Below are positions 1-6,501 of a stretch of 48,613 nucleotides of DNA, piece after piece (the first letter of the stretch is position 1; each line of letters opens with the position of its first letter). This DNA is from Lachnospiraceae bacterium (lineage in GTDB: Bacteria > Bacillota > Clostridia > Lachnospirales > Lachnospiraceae): NCBI GenBank assembly GCA_017431345.1, contig JAFRLH010000010.1, forward strand, positions 1-48,613. The letters are read 5' to 3'. The notes beneath the pieces are model-generated. The model made no database searches, was not told where the DNA came from, and saw only the letters and a program-made list of their open reading frames with translations. The position numbers and the translations under genes were made by a program.

Positions 1-35
1 GAGGCGCGCGCTCTATCCAGCTGAGCTACGAGGAC
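1..35 (-). tRNA. partial tRNA (5' half), probably tRNA-Arg
   Basis: On the minus strand the first 35 bases read as the 5' half of a tRNA. A 7-nt acceptor strand GTCCTCG is followed by TA, a D-arm GCTC-AGCTGGATA-GAGC, G26, an anticodon-stem strand CGCGC, then C32, T33 and C34. The window edge cuts the gene inside the anticodon, so only the first anticodon base (C) is visible. The D-arm matches the neighbouring Arg-like relic, so tRNA-Arg with a CNN anticodon is the best guess. The identity cannot be proved from this half. Confidence 0.8.
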
Positions 36-63
36 TTGTATAAAATTGATGATTTCGGCTCTT

Positions 64-158
64 TTTTCGAACTCACAGCCGATATGAGTTTTCCGCCAGG
101 CGGATGGTCCGCAATCACCTTAGGAGGCGGTCGCTCTATCCTGCTGAGCTACGTAGAC
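64..158 (-). pseudogene. tRNA-Arg(CCT)-like relic
   Basis: Reading the minus strand from 158, the sequence GTCTACG-TA-GCTC-AGCAGGATA-GAGC-G-ACCGC-CTCCTAA is a convincing tRNA 5' half with anticodon loop CTCCTAA (anticodon CCT, Arg). The 3' half is wrong. The anticodon stem pairs poorly, a GCGGA-CCA-TCCGC hairpin and a CCGCC-T-GGCGG hairpin follow, and a T-arm-like GAGTTCGAA appears without a matching stem. No acceptor strand CGTAGAC follows. I read it as a decayed or rearranged tRNA. A class-II-like tRNA with a long variable arm is a remote alternative, since Arg tRNAs normally lack one. Confidence 0.45.
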
Positions 159-377
159 AATCCTTCACAGGCCTCACGCCTGCGCCGACTATCTTACTAT
201 ACTTCAAAGAAAAATGCAACCGCTGAAAATGAACAGATGAATGGCCACGTCTGCCGGCTCTTTCCGCCGGCTTCCGCGGCCGATCGCCTCTGTCCCATCC
301 TCCGCAACAGCTAGTTGCTTGTTTTTTCTCCTCCCGGAGCGCATAATACAGTTAAAAGAACGGCAGGAGGAATCAGC

Positions 378-1142
378 ATGGAAACAAAAGATGTACTGAA
401 AACGATCCGCGGAAACTATCATCTGACACAGGATCAAATGGCAGAACGTTTAATGGTCACCAGACAAGCCGTGAGCCGCTGGGAAAACGGCGAGACGCAG
501 CCGAACACAGACACGCTGCGCATCATTTCAAAGGAATTCAATGTTTCGATCAATACACTGCTCGGCTCGCCCAGGCAGCTGATCTGCCAGTGCTGCGGGA
601 TGCCGCTCGAAGATGCGTTCATCGGCAGGAACAAAGACGGCTCGATGAATGAAGATTATTGCAAATGGTGTTTCGCCGACGGCACCTATACCTACAGTGA
701 CATGGACGATCTGATCCGCGTCTGCATTCCGCAAATGGTGCAGCAGGGCTTTTCTGAAGAGCAGGCTCGTTCCTATATGAAAGAAAAACTGCCGACGCTG
801 GACTACTGGAAGAGATATGAAGAGCTCAGCGACAACGGCCAGTTTGAAGAATTCAAGAAGAAACTGATCGGCGAGATCAATGAGCTGGCGGTGGAAGGCA
901 TGCCGAAAGTGGAAAATCTGAATGCGCTGGTTGGGCAATATGTGAATCTGGAGTACCCGCTTCCCGGCGGGAAGAAGGTGAAATTCCTGGATGACCAGAC
1001 CACCTATCTGGGCAATCAGCTGGAATCGGAGATCGTGGAGGGGCTTTGCTTCGGCGTGATTGCGTGCATGGATTTCATTCTCATTTCCACTTATGAAAAG
1101 GACGGTGAGAATCCGGAACTGATCCTTTATAAAAAACGGTAG
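378..1142 (+). CDS. XRE-family regulator with zinc-ribbon domain
   Basis: 254-residue cytoplasmic protein. Residues about 5-62 form a Cro/C1-type helix-turn-helix (LTQDQMAERLMVTRQAVSRW), so it probably binds DNA as a regulator. Residues 70-98 hold a cysteine cluster (C70, C72, C73, C95, C98; CQCCGMPL and YCKWCF) typical of the putative zinc-ribbon family often attached to such HTH domains. The remaining C-terminal part, about residues 175-254, is an uncharacterised sensor-like region. I chose the ATG at 378 rather than the upstream in-frame start because GGCAGGAGG lies 7-8 bases before it. It stands alone. The ligand or signal is unknown; a metal or redox role is only inferred from the cysteines. 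Confidence 0.85.
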   Translation: METKDVLKTIRGNYHLTQDQMAERLMVTRQAVSRWENGETQPNTDTLRIISKEFNVSINTLLGSPRQLICQCCGMPLEDAFIGRNKDGSMNEDYCKWCFADGTYTYSDMDDLIRVCIPQMVQQGFSEEQARSYMKEKLPTLDYWKRYEELSDNGQFEEFKKKLIGEINELAVEGMPKVENLNALVGQYVNLEYPLPGGKKVKFLDDQTTYLGNQLESEIVEGLCFGVIACMDFILISTYEKDGENPELILYKKR

Positions 1143-1251
1143 GAGAGCGGAACAGGGAACTTTTCATTAGAGACGATTGGATAGTGGATCAGGAAAATGT
1201 TTCCTTAAAAACGATACGAGCCCGGATCAGGAAGATTCATTATGATTGTAA

Positions 1252-1300
1252 AAAAAGTTGTGCGGCCTGCATGTTCTCAGCATGCGGACCGCACATTCTT
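1252..1300 (-). terminator. Rho-independent terminator of the zinc-ribbon membrane gene
   Basis: A 14-bp stem (1260-1273 with 1281-1294, GTGCGGCCTGCATG/CATGCGGACCGCAC with one mismatch) with a 7-nt loop. On the minus strand a T-run follows (complement of the A-run at 1251-1256). It lies just after the stop of the minus-strand gene at 1304. Confidence 0.85.
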
Positions 1301-1303
1301 TTG

Positions 1304-1987
1304 TCAGTTCGTACTCACTTCCAGAAGCCGTTTTTCGATCCTGGTCGTCACTTCCAGATAATACTTCAGATCCGCGTCGGACATTTCGTCCTGGTCATAA
1401 GCATCAGCGGCCTCGGCAAAATCAGCATATTTCTGCAGCAGGGAAAGGTATTCCATCATGGCCGACGTGTCGCTCTGGTCATAGGTTTCCATGAAATCAC
1501 AATAGTCGTTCATGAATGCTTCGTATTCGTCAAGGAACTTCTTCAGTTCGGGGGTCACGCCGTCCGCAGAGGCATTCTGATCTTCCGCAGATTCCGCCAC
1601 AGCTTCGGTCGTTTTCGGTGAAGAAGTTTCAGAGGCGCGTTCTTCCTCAGCGGGAGGTTGGGCGGTCTCCGCCACGGCTGCCGGTGCTTCGTCTGCCGCC
1701 GGTACGCTTTCAGTCTCTGAAACAGCCGTTTCGTCAGAGAGCCGAGATTCTTCGGCCGCTTGCATTTCCGCTCTTGCCGCCTCGCTTTCCTCTACCGCCG
1801 CTTCATTCTGCTCCGCATCAGGGCTCTTCCTGCCGCCGAAAACGCTCCCGATCATACCGAGCACAACGACAGCAGCAATGATTTTGAGCAGTGTATGCTT
1901 CCTGATTTTTGCGCCGCAATGCGGACAGACTTTTGCATTCTTCGCGATCGGCTGTCCGCAGGTCTTGCATGTGGTCATTTTTGCCAT
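1304..1987 (-). CDS. zinc-ribbon membrane-anchored protein
   Basis: 227 residues. The N-terminus carries a zinc ribbon with two CxxC pairs (C7/C10 and C21/C24; CKTCGQPI and CPHCGAK), then one hydrophobic segment at about 33-50 (LLKIIAAVVVLGMIGSVFGG), an Ala/Glu/Ser-rich low-complexity linker to about residue 130, and a folded-looking acidic C-terminus of about 95 residues. The ribbon should lie inside the cell and the C-terminal domain outside. AAGGAGG is positioned before the ATG at 1987. A similar layout (ribbon, one membrane segment, acidic linker, extracellular domain) recurs in the gene at 25711. No enzyme motif is visible and the function is unknown. Confidence 0.8.
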   Translation of the reverse strand: MAKMTTCKTCGQPIAKNAKVCPHCGAKIRKHTLLKIIAAVVVLGMIGSVFGGRKSPDAEQNEAAVEESEAARAEMQAAEESRLSDETAVSETESVPAADEAPAAVAETAQPPAEEERASETSSPKTTEAVAESAEDQNASADGVTPELKKFLDEYEAFMNDYCDFMETYDQSDTSAMMEYLSLLQKYADFAEAADAYDQDEMSDADLKYYLEVTTRIEKRLLEVSTN

Positions 1988-2013
1988 AAAGATCCTCCTT
2001 TATAATCCAGTGC

Positions 2014-2073
2014 AGTGAAAATGCCTGTAAGGGCATTTTCACTAACGTCAATGAAAGAACAAAGTTCTTTCAT
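2014..2073 (-). promoter_or_regulatory. two perfect hairpins in the 5' leader of the zinc-ribbon gene
   Basis: Two adjacent perfect inverted repeats lie between the MerR-like gene and the zinc-ribbon gene. One is a 12-bp stem 2014-2025/2032-2043 (AGTGAAAATGCC with GGCATTTTCACT). The other is a 10-bp stem 2051-2060/2064-2073 (ATGAAAGAAC with GTTCTTTCAT). Neither has a clear T-run for termination on the minus strand. They may be regulatory structures in the leader or processing signals; this is inferred. Confidence 0.5.
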
Positions 2074-2091
2074 ATGTGACTGACAGTTTTT

Positions 2092-2460
2092 TTACAGGTC
2101 CTCATCCGATATGGGCAGATCGGGCAGATTTCCGGTGGATTCGATTTCCTTCGCGCGCTTCAGAATGGTTTCCAGCTGATCTTTTTTCTGCTCCAGCTCA
2201 TAGATCTTCCTGTGAAGAGCCTGCCTGTACCGGAGGCTGCCGCCTGCCCGCAGCATGGCAGCGATCTCCTTATGCGTGTAGCCGATCAGGATCAGCTGCT
2301 TGATTTCCCATACCGTCCGAATATCCTCCGGCGTGTATTCCCTGTAGCTGCTCTGGCTGCTCCTTGCGGGATGTATGTAGCCTCTGCGTTCGTAATCCTC
2401 CAGTGTTTTTCTGGAAATGCCGGTGTGTTTCACGATCCATCCGCTCCTGTAAACTTTCAC
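2092..2460 (-). CDS. MerR-family transcriptional regulator
   Basis: 122 residues. The N-terminal winged helix-turn-helix is MerR-like: VKHTGISRKTLEDYERRGYI, then a Tyr-rich wing (SYREYTPEDIRTVWEI), followed by helices and a dimerising coiled coil at about 78-108 (HRKIYELEQKKDQLETILKR). There is no long effector domain. I placed the start at the GTG at 2460 because AGGAGG precedes it closely; the longer upstream reading lacks a ribosome site. It sits upstream of, and probably in one transcript with, the zinc-ribbon gene, and divergently from the amidohydrolase at 2778. The ligand is unknown. Confidence 0.8.
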   Translation of the reverse strand: MKVYRSGWIVKHTGISRKTLEDYERRGYIHPARSSQSSYREYTPEDIRTVWEIKQLILIGYTHKEIAAMLRAGGSLRYRQALHRKIYELEQKKDQLETILKRAKEIESTGNLPDLPISDEDL

Positions 2461-2667
2461 CTCGTCCTCCTTTCCTGACTGTACAACCTGTGCCCGGGCG
2501 CAGGTCAATAGATTCCGGGAAAGAATCTGCCGGCGCTGCTCCCTCATTAGAGGACGTGAAAAAATTACGAATTGGAGACACCGGGAATGGCAGAGGGGTG
2601 ATCTTTTTTGTGATTACAAGCGAATGGTTTTGCATTATACTTGCTTAAGGAACGGAGAAATGACTGT

Positions 2668-2778
2668 ATGAAGACGGAAGGGTTTTTCAGACAATATGCC
2701 GGCAGGTACCTCCTGGTAAAGATGGTAATCGGGGACAATGGCTGCCCGGAAGCATACGCAAACGGATGGAAAAGATAA
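2668..2778 (+). CDS. small ORF coupled to amidohydrolase
   Basis: A 36-codon ORF beginning MKTEGFFRQYAGRYLLVK. Its TAA stop overlaps the ATG of the amidohydrolase (TAATG at 2776-2780). A weak GGAG lies about 10 bases upstream. A candidate -10 (TATACT at about 2636) with TTACAA 16 bases earlier lies ahead of it. The overlap suggests translational coupling, which would also explain why the downstream gene has no good ribosome site. It is not recognised as any family, and it may be a leader peptide or a remnant. Confidence 0.4.
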   Translation: MKTEGFFRQYAGRYLLVKMVIGDNGCPEAYANGWKR

Positions 2779-3869
2779 TGACTGCAGTATTAACGGAAGA
2801 AATGATTCAAAAACTGACACGGCTCAGGAAACAGCTTCATGAAAATGCGGAGCTGCCGCATCAGGAATACAGGACCGGGGAGATCCTGGAAGCCTTTCTG
2901 GAAAAGGAAACAGATTTCCGGATCGTAAGGCAGGAGGGATGGTTCTATGCTGTCAAAGACGGACGGGAGACGGAAGATGTCATCGCTTTCCGGGCGGAAA
3001 TGGATGCGCTTCCGATCGCCGAAGGCGGAAAGCCGGTATCCCATCGATGCGGACACGACGGACATATGGCCGCAGTATGCGGAGTCGCGGTTGCATTAAA
3101 GGGAATTGTGCCTGCGCGGACAGTCTGCCTTGTTTTCCAGCCCGCGGAAGAAGTGGGGGAAGGCGGGGAACTTTGCGCCGGGATCCTGAAAGAACAGCTT
3201 GCAGTCCGGGAGATCTATGCCTGCCATAACCGGAGCGGATATCCGGAAGGCAGCGTGATCTGCTTTGAAGGTCTGACACAGCCGGCATCCGAGGGGATCA
3301 TCCTGTCTCTGACAGGCAAAGCATCCCATGCCAGTGAGCCTGAAAAAGGACGGAATCCGGCAGGCGCGGCTGCCAGGCTGGCATTATTGACAGCAGAAAT
3401 GAATCAGGAGAAGCCTTTGATCCTGAGCACCGTTACCGGCATGCGGGTCGGGACCGGCGATTTCGGGATCTCTCCCGGGGAAGGAGAATTGCGGATTACT
3501 CTCCGGGCTGAGAACGAATGCGATATGAAAATGCAGGAGGGCAGATTGCTGCAGCAGGCGGAAGCATTGGCAAAGGAAGAGGGGCTGCGGCTGGAAACGG
3601 AGATCAGGGATTATTTCCCGGAGACCCGGAACGACAGGAAATGCGCACAGAAAGTTCTTTCTGCAGCCCGCGGACTTGGCCTGACGGTCCTGGATTCCAA
3701 AGAACTGTGGCGCGCTTCAGAGGATTTCGGCTATTATACCAGGGAGATCCCCGGGGCGATGTTCTATGTGGGAAACGGTACGGATCATCCGCCGCTGCAT
3801 ACGGACTGCTATGAGTTCCCGGACCGGATCCTGAGGGTCATAACGGAAATATTCCTGGCACTGGTCTGA
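2778..3869 (+). CDS. M20-family amidohydrolase
   Basis: 363-residue metallohydrolase of the M20D type (N-acyl amino acid or hippurate hydrolase-like), cytoplasmic. Family signatures in order: LHENAELPHQEY near residue 15; RAEMDALPI near 74; the metal-binding HRCGHDGHMA near 89 with its Cys ligand; PAEEVGEGG near 120; CHNRSG near 152; the dimerisation-domain KASHASEP near 182; and a C-terminal SEDFGYY and PPLHTDCYE. All expected metal ligands appear present. The ATG at 2778 overlaps the stop of the upstream small ORF; an ATG at 2766 is an alternative. Substrate cannot be read from sequence. The adjacent divergent MerR gene may regulate it (inference). Confidence 0.9.
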   Translation: MTAVLTEEMIQKLTRLRKQLHENAELPHQEYRTGEILEAFLEKETDFRIVRQEGWFYAVKDGRETEDVIAFRAEMDALPIAEGGKPVSHRCGHDGHMAAVCGVAVALKGIVPARTVCLVFQPAEEVGEGGELCAGILKEQLAVREIYACHNRSGYPEGSVICFEGLTQPASEGIILSLTGKASHASEPEKGRNPAGAAARLALLTAEMNQEKPLILSTVTGMRVGTGDFGISPGEGELRITLRAENECDMKMQEGRLLQQAEALAKEEGLRLETEIRDYFPETRNDRKCAQKVLSAARGLGLTVLDSKELWRASEDFGYYTREIPGAMFYVGNGTDHPPLHTDCYEFPDRILRVITEIFLALV

Positions 3870-3932
3870 CAGAAGAACCGTCTTCGTATCTCTCAGTGGC
3901 AAAATCAGGCAGAAATTTATACCGCAAGTTTA

Positions 3933-3961
3933 ATGACAATATCATTTTTTCATGTTATAGT
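3933..3961 (+). promoter_or_regulatory. sigma-A-type promoter
   Basis: ATGACA at 3933-3938, a 17-base spacer, and TATAGT at 3956-3961. It would start transcription near 3968, giving a leader of more than 300 bases before the small XRE gene. Confidence 0.6.
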
Positions 3962-3967
3962 ATGCGT

Positions 3968-4280
3968 TGGAATAAAACAGGACCGCATGTCCGGAAAGGA
4001 AAGGCAATGCTGCAGATTCATGCAAACATTTTTACAACTGTATATCGTCCGTATGATCTTCAGGGAACAAGTATGCCATCAGTCAAAAAAGCTGAATGGC
4101 TTAACTCGACATGCCTTTACCAGGCCGGACCAAGTGGAAATCTGGGGCCAGGTGCATTTTCATGCACGCGGGAATAATCAGATCGATCGGAGTATAAATG
4201 CTCAGACCGCCGCTTGTCCAAACAGACAGGCGGCTTTATTTTTGGGAAAAATAGAGCCGCCGAAATACAGGAGGTGCGAA
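3968..4280 (+). promoter_or_regulatory. long structured leader with internal terminator
   Basis: Non-coding stretch between a good promoter and the XRE gene at 4281. It contains a GTGCAT-TTTC-ATGCAC hairpin (about 4151-4166). At 4207-4230 there is a 9-bp terminator-like stem (CCGCTTGTC paired with GACAGGCGG, one wobble) followed by CTTTATTTTT. The terminator lies upstream of the gene's ribosome site, so this is either an attenuated leader or an independent small RNA. No T-box (TGGTACCGCG-like) or known riboswitch core was seen. Confidence 0.45.
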
Positions 4281-4529
4281 ATGTTCGAAATTCCATTCGT
4301 GAACACTGTCGCGACCGGACAGAACATCGACAGGCTGCGCATTGCAGCCGGATTATCCGTAAGGGATATACAGATGGTCTTCGGATTCGCGACGCCGCAG
4401 GCGATCTACAAGTGGATCCACGGAACATCCATGCCCACGATCGACAACCTGGTCATCCTGGCCGCCATGCTGGATGTGACCCTGGATGAGCTCGTGGTCG
4501 TGGATAACGCAGTCAGAAAGTGCGGATGA
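4281..4529 (+). CDS. small XRE-family helix-turn-helix protein
   Basis: 82 residues, essentially one HTH domain: NIDRLRIAAGLSVRDIQMVF followed by the recognition region TPQAIYKWIHGTSMPTIDNL and LDVTLDELVV, the usual Cro/C1 ending. The ATG at 4281 has CAGGAGGTG at the right distance. A longer in-frame ORF from 3933 runs through the structured leader and is not believable. It probably represses or activates nearby genes. It lies directly upstream of the non-coding RNA region and the TROVE/RtcB genes, so control of these is possible but unproven. Confidence 0.85.
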   Translation: MFEIPFVNTVATGQNIDRLRIAAGLSVRDIQMVFGFATPQAIYKWIHGTSMPTIDNLVILAAMLDVTLDELVVVDNAVRKCG

Positions 4530-4530
4530 A

Positions 4531-4557
4531 GGAGCCAGGGGACGGTTCTCCGGCTCC
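4531..4557 (+). repeat. palindromic interspersed repeat, GGGGACGGTTCT core
   Basis: GGAGCC ... GGCTCC inverted ends surround the core GGGGACGGTTCT. One member of a family found in about ten intergenic places in this window. Lies right after the small XRE stop codon. Confidence 0.75.
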
Positions 4558-4573
4558 TCCCAATCACTAATCA

Positions 4574-4790
4574 GGACTCATTCACGAGTCCCTAAACAGA
4601 ATATGACTCGGCGTCAGCTGAGATCCATAGAGGGATGCTGACAGCAAAACAGCGATTTAGCCCATGACTTTTAATCATGTAAAAAATGCATCCTGAAAAC
4701 AACTGTGACCCTCACAGCAATCTTATTGGTAATCCCAAACTACTAACTGGCTTAGCGGTTCGAATCCGTAATTTACAGGGTCATGAAGGA
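4574..4790 (+). ncRNA. candidate bacterial Y RNA with tRNA-like elements
   Basis: Non-coding region upstream of the TROVE gene with several tRNA-like pieces. (1) CATGA-CTTTTAA-TCATG at 4663-4679, a perfect anticodon-arm mimic (loop as in tRNA-Lys TTT), enclosed by a 7-bp stem GGGATGC/GCATCCT (4632-4638/4688-4694). (2) TGACCCT/AGGGTCA, a 7-bp acceptor-like stem (4706-4712/4777-4783), enclosing a D-loop-like ATTGGTAAT (about 4725-4733) and a T-arm GCGG-TTCGAAT-CCGT (4755-4769). (3) An upstream GTCAGC/GCTGAC stem (4613-4618/4637-4642) with a bulge. No real cloverleaf fits. Bacterial Y RNAs of the YrlA type carry tRNA-like modules and are encoded beside Ro60-like genes, sometimes with rtcB, as here. 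Ends are approximate; it could be one RNA or two tandem ones. A decayed tRNA pair is the alternative. Confidence 0.55.
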
Positions 4791-4804
4791 AAAACAAAGG
4801 GGAG

Positions 4805-4917
4805 CGGGGGAACTGTCCCCAGGATTACGGCTCTTGAAGAGCTTGGAAGGGAAACAGAAGAACCGTCCCCAAATCACATCTGGGCCGGAGAACCGTCCCC
4901 TGGCTCACTCTTGGCTC
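4805..4917 (-). repeat. cluster of three palindromic repeat copies
   Basis: Copies of the interspersed repeat in reverse orientation: a divergent GGGGGAACTGTCCCC at about 4806-4820, AGAACCGTCCCC at about 4859-4870, and GAGAACCGTCCCCTGGCTC at about 4888-4906. They fill the space between the candidate Y RNA and the TROVE gene. No coding sequence is supported here. Confidence 0.7.
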
Positions 4918-4961
4918 CATAAAGGGTCATGAATGACAACAGCGGAAAGGAGGTAAAGACA

Positions 4962-6431
4962 ATGAATTTCGCTGAAGCGGCCAAGATGAACGCCGCATTT
5001 ACAAGAACTGAAAACGGCGCCGTGGCGTTGAACACCACCGGCGATGCAAGACTGGACTTCTTCGGAACAGCCGGTTCCCTCCGCAGCGCGGATAAGGAGC
5101 GGATCACGCGTCTTTTCTCCGAGGCATTTAAGGAGGATCCGCTGTTCGCGACGAAGATCGCATTTTACGCGCGTGACATCAGAGGCGGGCTGGGAGAAAG
5201 ACAGACCTTCCGCACGCTTCTGCAGTATATGGCAGAACGCCATCCGGAAGCATTGCGTCCGAACCTGGATCTGATCGGTGTGTACGGCCGTTACGATGAC
5301 CTGTACTGCCTGATCGGCACGCCTCTGGAGGATGAGATGTGGGCGGCCATGAAGCGGCAGTTCGAGGAAGACCGCCGGAACCTGCAGGAGGGAAATGCGA
5401 TTTCCCTGCTCGCGAAGTGGATCAGAACGGCGGACGCGTCTTCCGAAAACACAAGAAAGCTCGGTATCCTGACAGCCCGAAAGCTCGGCTACTCTGTATA
5501 CGAGTTCAAGCGTCTGGTGCGCGCGATGCGTAAGCAGATCGGCGTGGTAGAAACGCTCATGTCTGCGGGACGCTGGGATGAGATCCGCTACTCTGCGGTT
5601 CCGTCCAGGGCTATGATGATCTACAGAAATGCGTTCATGAAGCATGACGTGGACCGTTACAAGGCCTTTGTTCAGAAGGCGGTAAGCGGAGAGGAGACCA
5701 TTCACTCTGCTGCGCTGTATCCTTACGACATTGTCGAGAAGGTGATGGCGATGCATTGGAACGGGATTCGGATCACGGAAGATGAAACGCTGGAGGCCCA
5801 GTGGCGCCAGCTGCCGGATTACGTGGAAGCGGGGACCAACGCGCTGGTCATTGCGGACACGTCCGGTTCTATGTACGGAAGGCCGATGGCAACGTCGGTC
5901 GGTCTGGCGGTGTACTTCGCCGAGCGGAACACCGGCCCGTACCACAACATGTTCATGTCTTTTTCCGGGACATCCCGGATCCAGATGCTGAAGGGAGAAA
6001 CGCTGGCGCAGAAGATCCGCAGCATCAACATGGACGACTGGACGAACAACACGAACCTGCAGGCGGCATTGCTGCATGTGCTGGCGATCGCCGTAAAGAA
6101 TCATGTAGCGCAGGAGGATATACCGAAGTCACTGATCGTCATCTCCGACATGGAGATCGATTACTGCGGTGACAGGAACTGGACATTTTACGAGCAGATG
6201 GCGCAGCGGTTCAGAATGTGCGGCTACCAGATCCCGAACATCATTTTCTGGAACGTGGCGAGCCGCCACGATGTTTTCCACGCTGACAGGAAGCGCACCG
6301 GTGTACAGCTGGTGAGCGGTCAGTCCGCGGCTGTATTCCGTCAGGTGATGCAGTGCGTGGGACTGAATCCTGTGGAGGCGATGGAGAAGATCATTAACTC
6401 TGAGAGATATGCGGCTATCGCAGTAGCCTGA
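4962..6431 (+). CDS. TROVE/vWA Ro60-like RNA-binding protein
   Basis: 489 residues. The N-terminal two-thirds is helical-repeat TROVE/DUF2828-like, with the family pattern of a Phe-Phe start (LDFFGTAGSLR), FYARDIRGGLGERQTFRTLL (about residues 68-87) and GVYGRYDDL. The C-terminal third is a von Willebrand A domain with the MIDAS motif DTSGSMYG (D299, S301, S303) and TNNTNLQAAL and VISDME elements. Ro60 relatives bind misfolded RNAs and Y RNAs as a ring. ATG at 4962 has GGAAAGGAGGT before it. The stop is 70 bases from rtcB, with a repeat element between, so they likely form one operon. The upstream tRNA-like RNA candidate supports a Ro60/Y RNA assignment. TROVE and DUF2828 are related; I cannot choose firmly between the labels. 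Confidence 0.85.
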   Translation: MNFAEAAKMNAAFTRTENGAVALNTTGDARLDFFGTAGSLRSADKERITRLFSEAFKEDPLFATKIAFYARDIRGGLGERQTFRTLLQYMAERHPEALRPNLDLIGVYGRYDDLYCLIGTPLEDEMWAAMKRQFEEDRRNLQEGNAISLLAKWIRTADASSENTRKLGILTARKLGYSVYEFKRLVRAMRKQIGVVETLMSAGRWDEIRYSAVPSRAMMIYRNAFMKHDVDRYKAFVQKAVSGEETIHSAALYPYDIVEKVMAMHWNGIRITEDETLEAQWRQLPDYVEAGTNALVIADTSGSMYGRPMATSVGLAVYFAERNTGPYHNMFMSFSGTSRIQMLKGETLAQKIRSINMDDWTNNTNLQAALLHVLAIAVKNHVAQEDIPKSLIVISDMEIDYCGDRNWTFYEQMAQRFRMCGYQIPNIIFWNVASRHDVFHADRKRTGVQLVSGQSAAVFRQVMQCVGLNPVEAMEKIINSERYAAIAVA

Positions 6432-6448
6432 GGCGGGAGTCAGAGGGA

Positions 6449-6489
6449 GCTTGGGGAGGAGTCGGAGAACCGTCCCCCGGCTCCCCAGG
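6449..6489 (-). repeat. palindromic repeat before rtcB
   Basis: CTTGGGGAG/CTCCCCAGG ends enclose GAGAACCGTCCCC. The 9-bp hairpin ends within a base or so of the rtcB ribosome binding site (AGGGAGGT at about 6488-6495), so folding could affect rtcB translation. Confidence 0.65.
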
Positions 6490-6501
6490 GAGGTAATCAC
6501 A

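Noticed and set aside
3933-4280. N-terminal extension of the small XRE protein
   Set aside because: Would translate the structured leader and its terminator; a perfect ribosome site at 4270 marks the shorter start.
3968-4280. T-box riboswitch in the leader
   Set aside because: No TGGTACCGCG-type T-box sequence or AGTA bulge was found, and the downstream gene is a regulator, not an aminoacyl-tRNA or amino acid gene.
4601-4790. Two ordinary functional tRNA genes (Lys-like)
   Set aside because: No complete cloverleaf: the TTT-anticodon arm lacks a T-arm and the T-arm module lacks a paired anticodon arm; better explained as tRNA-like RNA or relics.
4905-6104. 399-codon minus-strand ORF opposite the TROVE gene
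   Set aside because: Shadow of a strong real gene in codon-phase; Arg/His-rich translation, no ribosome site, no family features.
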